A stretch of 45,398 bases of DNA from a bacterium (GTDB taxonomy: Bacteria; Desulfobacterota; S145-22), in contig JALTIG010000286.1 in assembly GCA_027004185.1 (NCBI GenBank), positions 1-45,398 on the forward strand, in the 5' to 3' direction. Below the pieces are notes generated by a model. That model had not been told where the DNA came from, searched no databases, and worked only from the letters and a program-made list of their open reading frames with translations. The position numbers were made by a program, and so were the translations under genes. Positions 38,217 through 45,398 of this stretch are shown one piece after another; within the stretch, counting starts at the first letter, position 1; each line of letters begins with the position of its first letter.

Positions 38217-38881
38217 AATCTTAAATCCTCCCTCACGACCTTTCTCGGTCCCCCATCACGGCTGGTGGACCAATCCTTGATGGGAATGTATTCCTCAAAC
38301 CTCTCAAGTTGCCCCAATGACTTTAGTCTATCTATGATGAGCTGCCATCCACAATCAATCTCCTTATTGACCTCACACTTTCCGTTGGACGATCCCCCGC
38401 AGGGTCCATTCAAAAGGCTCTTGGAACATCGAGTAACGGGACATATCCCACCCGTCAAATGGAGGATACAATCCCCACAGGCCTGGCAGCGCTCCGTCCA
38501 AAGTCCCTGTTCCTCTGTAACCCCGATAAACGTGGTATTAATAGCGGGAAAAACGGGAGTTTCCGGGTAAGCTTCGGCCACAAATTGAACTCCTGCTCCG
38601 CAAGCCATGGACAGAATAGCCTCATAATTGGGAACCATGGACCGAATCTGCTCAATATACTCATGATCACACTGGCGCTCCAGGGTAAACTCCAAAATAT
38701 CAATGGCACGGCCCTTTTGTTTGCGTAAGAGCCGTAGCTCCGAGGCCAAAATGCCTACCTCCTTTTCACCCCCGACAGAGCACACAGTCACACATTCCCT
38801 GCATCCCAAGACGATGATCTTTTCGAAAGGATCGATCATGGCCTCGATCTCCTCCATTGGTTTCCTCTCACCTACAATCAT
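38213..38881 (-). CDS. metV: MetV-type zinc/Fe-S partner of MetF (methylene-THF reductase C-terminal domain protein)
   Basis: 'IIVLGCRECVTVCSVGGEKEVGILASELRLLRK', 'CQACGDCILHLTGGICPVTRCSKSLLNGPCGGSSNGKCEV'. Overlaps metF by 4 nt. Confidence 0.92.
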   Translation of the reverse strand: MIVGERKPMEEIEAMIDPFEKIIVLGCRECVTVCSVGGEKEVGILASELRLLRKQKGRAIDILEFTLERQCDHEYIEQIRSMVPNYEAILSMACGAGVQFVAEAYPETPVFPAINTTFIGVTEEQGLWTERCQACGDCILHLTGGICPVTRCSKSLLNGPCGGSSNGKCEVNKEIDCGWQLIIDRLKSLGQLERFEEYIPIKDWSTSRDGGPRKVVREDLRL

Positions 38882-39324
38882 GACACATCCCCATCCTTCT
38901 TTTGTTTTGGTTGCTTGAGAGGGCTTGGCCCAAGTTTCTTAATCTTTTCCACCATTTCCCTTGCCACAGCTGCAAAACGAGGTCCCATGGCCGCCGACAT
39001 ATTGTACATCTCCAACCTGTCCCCACCAAAACCGATTTCATCTAGGAGCTTTTTTGCATGCTGGACCCGTTTTTTCGCTCTGAAATTCCCGTTAATAAAA
39101 TGACAATCCCCTTCCATACACCCGGCCACATAAACCCCATCCGCACCATCCTCAAAGGCCTTAAGTAGATGCAAAACGTCCACTTTTCCCGTGCATGGAA
39201 GCCGGATAATTCGCACATTCGGTGGATACTGGAGGCGCATGGAACCCGCCAGGTCAGCAGCGGTATACGCACAGTAATGGCAACAAAATGCAACGATTTT
39301 TGGTTCAAACATCTCTTCACTCAT
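38878..39324 (-). CDS. mvhD: MvhD/HdrD-type hydrogenase iron-sulfur subunit (electron-transfer subunit)
   Basis: 'EPKIVAFCCHYCAYTAADLAGSMRLQYPPNVRIIRLPCTGKVDVLHLLKAFEDGADGVYVAGCMEGDCHFINGN'. Confidence 0.94.
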   Translation of the reverse strand: MSEEMFEPKIVAFCCHYCAYTAADLAGSMRLQYPPNVRIIRLPCTGKVDVLHLLKAFEDGADGVYVAGCMEGDCHFINGNFRAKKRVQHAKKLLDEIGFGGDRLEMYNMSAAMGPRFAAVAREMVEKIKKLGPSPLKQPKQKKDGDVS

Positions 39325-42300
39325 CAGGCTGCCACCTCACTCTTGTCATACAGGGCATCACATTTTGCAATCACCTGAACATCCCTGAAGTATTGAAGTT
39401 GAATGGCTTTACCCGGACATTCTGCTGCACAGACTCCACACCCGTGACATTTTATCGGGTCAATCTCCGCTTTCCCTCTCTCGTTTATAACCGGAACTGA
39501 ATAGGGACACGCCCGCACACAAGTGAGACAGGCCGCGCACTTATCCTCATCCACAACCGCTACCACTCCCCCAACAGAGATAAAATCCTTGGCCAGGATC
39601 GTCCCTGCCCGTGCAGCGGCCGCAGCCGCCTGAGCGATCGATTCCGAAATATTCTTTGGAGAATGTGCCGTCCCGCAAACATAAATCCCGTCCGTAGCAA
39701 AATCCACAGGACGCAATTTCATATGCGCCTCCAGGAAAAAGCCATCTGTCATCCGAGGCACCTTCAACATCAAGGCAAGTTCCTCATTCTCTCTCGGAAT
39801 TGTCGCGGAGGAAAGAACCAGTGAATCTGGATAGATGGTGATTTTACGCTTTATAATGGGCTCAAAAAACTGAACGGAGAGCCGCCCATCCTCCTCGCTG
39901 ACCTCTGGCTTGCTCTCTGGACTGTAACGGACAAAGAGAATGCCCCTTCTACGTGCTTCTCGGTAGTAGGGTTCCATCAACCCATAGGTTCGTATATCTC
40001 TGTACAGAATCACCACCTGGGCGTCCGGATTCTTATCCTTGAGTCTCAAGGCATTTTTAATGGCCGTCGAGCAACAGACCCGACTACAGTATGGGCGTTC
40101 CTCATTACGCGATCCTACGCACTGAATCATGACCACGGTATTCTGACCCAGGGCAAACTGAGGCTCCCTAACCAGGGATCTCTCAAATTCAAGTTGAGTC
40201 ATAACATGTTCATTTCTCCCATAGAGATACTCATCAGGTTTGAGTTCCTCACCACCCGTCGCGACAATAACAACCCCATGTTCCAGTTTTCGATAATACA
40301 TCCCAGGTGCCACCATGATGCCCGTACTGAAATTGCCCTGTGTCCCGGAAAAATCAACGATCAAGGCATTGGTGATCACATGAATATTCTTATCCGCCTT
40401 AACCTCTTCAATCGTTTTATAAAGGAGTGACTGAACATCTTCACCCTCAATGGTAAAATAAATATTTCTTATGTTTCCACCTAATTGCGGCTCTTTCTCA
40501 ACAAGGTATACCTCATAGCCCTGCTCAGAAAGCCTCAAGGCAGCCGTCATTCCAGCAATTCCTCCCCCAATGACCAGCCCCTTCTTAATAATGGGCAGAT
40601 TCTTCTCATGAAGGGGGATTAGCTCACGTGCACTGGCCACAGCCATTCGAACAAGATCTTTCGCCTTTTCCGTTGATTCGGAATGCATATGCATATGAAC
40701 CCAGGAGCATTGATCCCGAATGTTTGCCATCTCAAAAAGGTACTTATTCAAACCCGCCTGACGTATGGTCGCTTGGAAAAGAGGTTCATGAGTTCTGGGG
40801 GAACAGGAAGCTACTACAACTCTGTTCAAACGATGCTCCTTGATCCTTTCCTTGATGCGATCCTGCGTATCCTGAGAACAGGTAAAAAGGTTATCTTCCG
40901 CATAGGCGACATTCGGGAGGGTCTTAGCATAATCCCGAACAGCGGGCACATCTACCACCGACCCAATATTAACGCCACAGTGACAGACAAAGACCCCGAT
41001 CCTGGGCTCCTGTCCCTCAACATCGAGCTCCTCTGGAAGTTCTTCTCTTACCAGTTCTGTCCCCCTTGCATCCGCCAAAAGCCCAGCCGCATATGCCACG
41101 GCACTACTTGCTTGAGACACCGTCTCAGGGATATCTTTGGGTCCTTGAAAGGCACCACAAACAAACACCCCGGGGCGCGACGTAGAAACCGGAGTAAATG
41201 GATGGGTGCGACAAAACCCATAACTATTCATCTCGACAGATATTCTCTGAGAGAGCTTCACCGCTTCACGGGATGGCTCCAAGCCCACGGAAAGAACAAC
41301 CATATGGAAGGTTTCATTCTTTAAAGACCCATCTTCCCCCTGATAGGTCAGAACGAGATCGTGGGTAACAGGATCCTCTGTCACCCGAGAGATCATAGAA
41401 CGGATATATTTCACACCGAACTGGCTCTGAGCCCGCTCATAGTAGGCATCAAACCCCTTTCCAAAGGCTCGAATATCCATATAGAAAATGGTAGTCTCGA
41501 TACCTTGGAGGTGTTCCTTTGCAATAATTGCCTCTTTTGTGGCATACATGCAGCAAACCGAGGAACAGTACGGATGGTCTGTATCCCGGCTCCCTACACA
41601 CTGGATAAAGGCGATTTTCTGCGGGATGTCCCCATCCGAAGGCCGCATAACGGTGCTGCTATACGGCCCCGTGGCGCTAAGCATACGTTCAAACTCGATC
41701 GAGGAAACCACGTTGGGGAAACGTCCATAGCCATACTCCCCTTTCTTCATCGGATCGTATTCATCAAAACCCGGGGACAGGATCACAGCTCCCACGCGGA
41801 CATTTTCTACCTTCGGGGGGATCGTATAATCGATCGCCTCCGCTTCGCAAACATCGGCACAGATCCCGCATCCCAAGCACCGGCGACAACTTAGGCAACG
41901 CTTCGCTTCCCTGACAGCCATCTCCTCGGTGAAACCAAGTTGAACCTCATCAAAAGTTTTGATCCGTTCTTTTACCTCAATCTCCGGCATGGAAACCCTC
42001 GGTTCCTGTTCTATCCCTTCACGCACATCCTCAACAGGGAAGAAAACCTCCTCTAATTCTCGCCCCGCCTTGAGATCTTCCCCCTTCAGATAGCGTTCGA
42101 TGGAAACTGCAGCCCGTTTCCCCGCTGCCATGGCATCGATTGCCATGGCCGGTCCTGTCACCAGGTCTCCACCAGCGAATACGCCAGGAAGGTTCGTTTC
42201 GAGGGTTAAAGCGTCAACCTGTGGCAACCCCCGACGTGTGAGCTTAAACCCAAGGGATTCAAGCAACGACATATCGGTCCGCTGACCGATGGCCGGGATT

Positions 42301-43760
42301 ACCCGATCCGCCTTGAGTAAAAACTCACTCCCTTTAACGGGGATTGGGCGGCGGCGACCAGAATCATCCGGGTCGCTGAGGCGCATCTTGATCATTTTTA
42401 CCCCGACAACCTTGCCCCCTTCTCCCACGATTTCAATAGGGGAGACAAGGTATCGTATTGCGATCCCCTCCTGGAGTGCTTCTTCAATCTCCTCCTCATT
42501 CGCGGGCATCTCCTTACGTGAACGCCGATAACAGATCTCCACAGACGCAGCTCCCGCACGCAGGGCTGATCGCGCTGCATCAATAGCCACGTTCCCTCCC
42601 CCAACAACAATCACATGACCCGAGAGACTCTTTAAAGTTCCAAGATTTAGGTCTCTGAGAAAATCTACCCCTGGGATGACACCGCCAAGGTCCTCTCCCG
42701 GGATATTGAGTGTCTGATTTTTGTGCGCCCCGATCGCAAAGAAAACCGCCTTGAACCCTTCTCTTTCAAGGTCTTCAAAGGTCTTATCCTTTCCAAATGT
42801 TACCCCGGTAGCAACCTCAACTCCCAAAGCTTTGATAGCGTCAATTTCCTTGTTTAATACATTTAGGGGCAATCGATAATCAGGGATTCCAACAGCCAAC
42901 ATCCCCCCCGCCACGGGAAGCTTCTCAAAAACCTTCACCCGAAATCCCTTGAGAGCCAAGTCATTGGCGCAAGTCAACCCTGCCGGTCCCGCTCCGATAA
43001 TCGCTATCCTTTCTTCCCGCCTCTCATGCACGACCGGAACAGGAATCGGCTTTCCAGATGCCTCTTCATAATCCGCCACAAACCTTTTTAGGGAGGCGAT
43101 GGCAATAGGCTCATCCACTTTCCGTCCCCGCAGGCACATTGTTTCGCAAGGATGGCTGCAGATTCGACCACAGACGGAAGGGAAAGGAAGTTTCTTCCGG
43201 ATGATAGCCAGTGACTCCTCGTACCGTCCTTCAGCAATAAGTCCAACATATTCCCGTACATCCAGGTGGATAGGACAGGCCACCGCGCAAGGCGGATCCT
43301 CTTTGTCAATCACGTAGGTAGAAGGGACTGCTTGGGGATAATTGATATAAACAGCAGAACGTCCCGTTTCACCCTCATTGTACTCACTTAAAACCTCGAG
43401 AGGACAATTCTGGGTGCAAAGCCCGCACCCTGTACACTTTTGCGGGTCAACACGTTTTGAATGCCGAGCAATAGTTGCTGTAAAATTCCCCGGTTCCCCC
43501 TCAAGCCCCAACAGATCCGCATGTGTAATCAGCTCAATGTTCGGATTTCTGGCTACCTCGACCAGCTTGGGTGACATAATACACATACTGCAGTCATTGG
43601 TGGGAAAGGTTTTGTCCAACTGAGCCATCGTCCCACCTATGTTGGCACTTTTTTCCAGAAGATAAACCTTAAATCCTGATTCTGTCAGGTCAAGGGCTGC
43701 CTGCATTCCGCCTATTCCGCCCCCAACAACAAGTACCGCACCTGATTTCTCCTGGGTCAT
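39324..43760 (-). CDS. hdrA: HdrA-HdrA fusion with nested GltD/NfnB-like NAD(P)H oxidoreductase module (1478 aa)
   Basis: First HdrA N-terminus (aa 1-150: 'VLVVGGGIGGMQAALDLTESGFKVYLLEKSANIGGTMAQLDKTFPTNDCSMCI'); GltD-like block at about aa 155-625 ('PCAVACPIHLDVREYVGLIAEGRYEESLAIIRKKLPFPSVCGRICSHPCETMC', 'RIAIIGAGPAGLTCANDLA', 'HVIVVGGGNVAIDAARSAL'); remainder of the first HdrA; second complete HdrA from about aa 919 ('RIGVFVCHCGVNIG') ending in 2x4Fe-4S. Confidence 0.92.
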   Translation of the reverse strand: MTQEKSGAVLVVGGGIGGMQAALDLTESGFKVYLLEKSANIGGTMAQLDKTFPTNDCSMCIMSPKLVEVARNPNIELITHADLLGLEGEPGNFTATIARHSKRVDPQKCTGCGLCTQNCPLEVLSEYNEGETGRSAVYINYPQAVPSTYVIDKEDPPCAVACPIHLDVREYVGLIAEGRYEESLAIIRKKLPFPSVCGRICSHPCETMCLRGRKVDEPIAIASLKRFVADYEEASGKPIPVPVVHERREERIAIIGAGPAGLTCANDLALKGFRVKVFEKLPVAGGMLAVGIPDYRLPLNVLNKEIDAIKALGVEVATGVTFGKDKTFEDLEREGFKAVFFAIGAHKNQTLNIPGEDLGGVIPGVDFLRDLNLGTLKSLSGHVIVVGGGNVAIDAARSALRAGAASVEICYRRSRKEMPANEEEIEEALQEGIAIRYLVSPIEIVGEGGKVVGVKMIKMRLSDPDDSGRRRPIPVKGSEFLLKADRVIPAIGQRTDMSLLESLGFKLTRRGLPQVDALTLETNLPGVFAGGDLVTGPAMAIDAMAAGKRAAVSIERYLKGEDLKAGRELEEVFFPVEDVREGIEQEPRVSMPEIEVKERIKTFDEVQLGFTEEMAVREAKRCLSCRRCLGCGICADVCEAEAIDYTIPPKVENVRVGAVILSPGFDEYDPMKKGEYGYGRFPNVVSSIEFERMLSATGPYSSTVMRPSDGDIPQKIAFIQCVGSRDTDHPYCSSVCCMYATKEAIIAKEHLQGIETTIFYMDIRAFGKGFDAYYERAQSQFGVKYIRSMISRVTEDPVTHDLVLTYQGEDGSLKNETFHMVVLSVGLEPSREAVKLSQRISVEMNSYGFCRTHPFTPVSTSRPGVFVCGAFQGPKDIPETVSQASSAVAYAAGLLADARGTELVREELPEELDVEGQEPRIGVFVCHCGVNIGSVVDVPAVRDYAKTLPNVAYAEDNLFTCSQDTQDRIKERIKEHRLNRVVVASCSPRTHEPLFQATIRQAGLNKYLFEMANIRDQCSWVHMHMHSESTEKAKDLVRMAVASARELIPLHEKNLPIIKKGLVIGGGIAGMTAALRLSEQGYEVYLVEKEPQLGGNIRNIYFTIEGEDVQSLLYKTIEEVKADKNIHVITNALIVDFSGTQGNFSTGIMVAPGMYYRKLEHGVVIVATGGEELKPDEYLYGRNEHVMTQLEFERSLVREPQFALGQNTVVMIQCVGSRNEERPYCSRVCCSTAIKNALRLKDKNPDAQVVILYRDIRTYGLMEPYYREARRRGILFVRYSPESKPEVSEEDGRLSVQFFEPIIKRKITIYPDSLVLSSATIPRENEELALMLKVPRMTDGFFLEAHMKLRPVDFATDGIYVCGTAHSPKNISESIAQAAAAAARAGTILAKDFISVGGVVAVVDEDKCAACLTCVRACPYSVPVINERGKAEIDPIKCHGCGVCAAECPGKAIQLQYFRDVQVIAKCDALYDKSEVAA

Positions 43761-44137
43761 GATGAACCTCCCGGTGCCGTGTAACGATAGTAAGGGATTT
43801 TCCCCTCCTCTATACGCCCCACTACCACAAGACCTCGACGTCTAAGTTCGACAATGTGCCGTAAAACAGAATCTGGCGGCATCTTTAATTCCCTCGCCAT
43901 CTCCTTCACAGACATTTCTTTGTTAGACAAAATTTCACAGATCCGACTCCTCAGTAATTCTCGGTTCATAATCTGATCCAAGGATATCTGAAACTGCCGA
44001 TTCGTGTATCTTTCACCATAAAAATTCCCTTTTTCTACCAACGCCGGCTTCTTTTCCAGCAGCGCCCGAATCTTTTTGGCGCTAAAAGGATCCCACTTTT
44101 CAACGAAAGCGATCTTCTCTTCCATGACACTCCTCAC
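43757..44137 (-). CDS. winged-helix/HTH transcriptional regulator
   Basis: 'RSRICEILSNKEMSVKEMARELKMPPDSVLRHIVELRRRGLVVVGRIEEGKIPYYRY'. ATGA overlap with the hdrA start. Confidence 0.75.
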   Translation of the reverse strand: MRSVMEEKIAFVEKWDPFSAKKIRALLEKKPALVEKGNFYGERYTNRQFQISLDQIMNRELLRSRICEILSNKEMSVKEMARELKMPPDSVLRHIVELRRRGLVVVGRIEEGKIPYYRYTAPGGSS

Positions 44138-44140
44138 GCA

Positions 44141-45019
44141 TTATATGAGACCTACCCTTTTCAAAAACACCTTCGGATCCACAAAATGCTTTTTCCATTG
44201 CCCTGCCGGCAGTTCTCGCCCCAGGGCCAGTGCCAACAACTCAGAGACATAGAAAACGGGTAATCCTGCCGAATGACTGTACTCAGGCTTCGTGCCGGAT
44301 TGCATCAGATCCAGATTCATCTGGCATAAAGTGCAAGAAGTTACAATAGCGTCCGCCTGTACAGCCTGGGCATTATCCAGAATATGGCCGCTTAAACGAC
44401 AGACAATCGCCTCTTCCGTAACGTTCAGACTTGCACCGCAACAGTCCATCTTAGACGGCCAAGGAACCGCTTCCGCTCCGATGGCCTCCATGACCCGATC
44501 CATATACACAGGGTTTTCCCGGTCATCAGAGGCTTTTGAATGGGGAACACGTGTCAAAAGGCATCCGTAATACGAAACGACCCGAATCCCCTTTAAAGGC
44601 CTTTTTACCGCCCTTTTTATCCTTTTCAGGCCCACATCTTCGACGAGAATTTCAAGAATATTCCTGACCTCTGTACTCCCCTTGTAATTTAATGGTTCAA
44701 TCAGTTCATTAACCTCCAGAAGCTTTTCCTCATCCTTCTGGAGAACGCGGTTTGCAAGGATAAATCGGTGATAACATGCAGAACAGGGTGCAAAAAGGGA
44801 CAGGCCTTCCCGCTCGGCAAGCGCAAGGTTTCTTGCCGGCAGGGCAAGGGCGAGAGATTCGTTCAGGCTGTGCGCTGCCGTAGCTCCACAGCAGTTCCAG
44901 TCAGGAACCTCCCTTAAATCCACACCGAGGGAACCAAGGGAAACCTTGATGGAATCATTATATTCCTTTGCCGAGGAATGAAGCGAACATCCGGGGAAAT
45001 ATGCGATTTGAATTCCCAT
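44141..45019 (-). CDS. hdrB: Heterodisulfide reductase subunit B homologue (copy 1)
   Basis: 'AYFPGCSLHSSAKEYNDSIKVSLGSLGVDLREVPDWNCCGATAAHS' and 'SKMDCCGASLNVTEE...TSCTLCQMNLD' twin CCG motifs. Confidence 0.92.
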   Translation of the reverse strand: MGIQIAYFPGCSLHSSAKEYNDSIKVSLGSLGVDLREVPDWNCCGATAAHSLNESLALALPARNLALAEREGLSLFAPCSACYHRFILANRVLQKDEEKLLEVNELIEPLNYKGSTEVRNILEILVEDVGLKRIKRAVKRPLKGIRVVSYYGCLLTRVPHSKASDDRENPVYMDRVMEAIGAEAVPWPSKMDCCGASLNVTEEAIVCRLSGHILDNAQAVQADAIVTSCTLCQMNLDLMQSGTKPEYSHSAGLPVFYVSELLALALGRELPAGQWKKHFVDPKVFLKRVGLI

Positions 45020-45398
45020 TAGCCTTTCCTCTTCGATGCACGATCAAAAATCTTCTCGATCTGTTCTTTATTTTGAACCTTCTGGGGAAAGATACTCATC
45101 TTTCCCATAAAAAACATCTTCATACCCAGCTTGGCATCTTTCAAAAATCGTCCTTCCTTAAACTCATACCGTGCAAGGAGCTTCGTTTCATTGACACGGC
45201 CATACTCCTGCACAGAATCAAGAAATAATTCATGGAAATGGACGATATGTGACTTTGGCGTGGCATCTCCGCGGGACTGGTAAGACAATCTTCGCAATGT
45301 ATCCATAACATGGGCAATATCGATATCGTTGGGGCATCGCACGCTACAGGTATAGCAGGTTGCACAAATCCATATGGAATCAGCATTTAAGGCGGCAT
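45019..45398 (-). CDS. hdrC: Heterodisulfide reductase subunit C homologue (copy 1), 5' end truncated by window edge
   Basis: The frame stays open to the window edge: 'AALNADSIWICATCYTCSVRCPNDIDIAHVMDTLRRLSYQ'. The GTG start at 45342 in the ORF track is internal. Confidence 0.88.
   Translation of the reverse strand, partial: AALNADSIWICATCYTCSVRCPNDIDIAHVMDTLRRLSYQSRGDATPKSHIVHFHELFLDSVQEYGRVNETKLLARYEFKEGRFLKDAKLGMKMFFMGKMSIFPQKVQNKEQIEKIFDRASKRKG

Noticed and set aside
38878-39324. Possible selenocysteine (in-frame TGA) in MvhD or HdrA
   Set aside because: Both ORFs are uninterrupted, with ordinary Cys at the usual positions; no Sec reading needed.
40683-41894. Long plus-strand ORFs (213 aa and 177 aa) opposite hdrA
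   Set aside because: Antisense to a strongly conserved coding frame; the translations look like reverse-strand shadows of HdrA with no domain or RBS support.
45019-45342. ORF-track start (GTG 45342) of the terminal HdrC
   Set aside because: The frame remains open upstream to the window edge with a continuous HdrC Cys motif (ICATCYTCSVRCP), so the gene is truncated by the window, not starting at 45342.
1-45398. CRISPR array, transposase/IS, prophage or classical defence system
   Set aside because: No regularly spaced repeats, transposases, terminal inverted repeats, or recognisable restriction/toxin-antitoxin/defence gene sets seen on either strand.

Overview
The window looks like an ordinary chromosomal segment of an anaerobic, Gram-negative, Deltaproteobacteria/Desulfobacterota-like bacterium. 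That assignment is inferred from gene content; no rRNA is present. Housekeeping genes include UPF0182, kdsB, cooC-like, plsC, RNase J, ftsK, lolA, recO, a comM-like gene, lexA-umuD-umuC, queF/yhhQ, murJ and four tRNAs. Two metabolic modules stand out. (1) A compact three-gene set at 22881-26043 encodes an FwdB-like protein, an Fe-S protein and an FwdA-like protein. It lacks fwdC/fwdD. The FwdA homologue appears to have lost essentially all recognisable metal ligands of the amidohydrolase site, and the FwdB homologue lacks the Cys/Sec that ligates W/Mo. This makes it a candidate undescribed 'pseudo-formylmethanofuran dehydrogenase' system. (2) An 11-gene co-directional minus-strand operon at 33905-45398 contains two HdrBC pairs, a 1478-aa HdrA-HdrA fusion with a GltD/NfnB-like NAD(P)H module nested inside the first HdrA, MvhD, MetV, MetF, an HTH regulator and a two-component pair. 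It is probably an electron-bifurcating methylene-THF reductase complex. A smaller point: the LexA-like and UmuD proteins have exchanged their canonical self-cleavage dipeptides (CG in LexA, AG in UmuD) in register with E. coli numbering. All assignments come from reading the translations; no database search was run.
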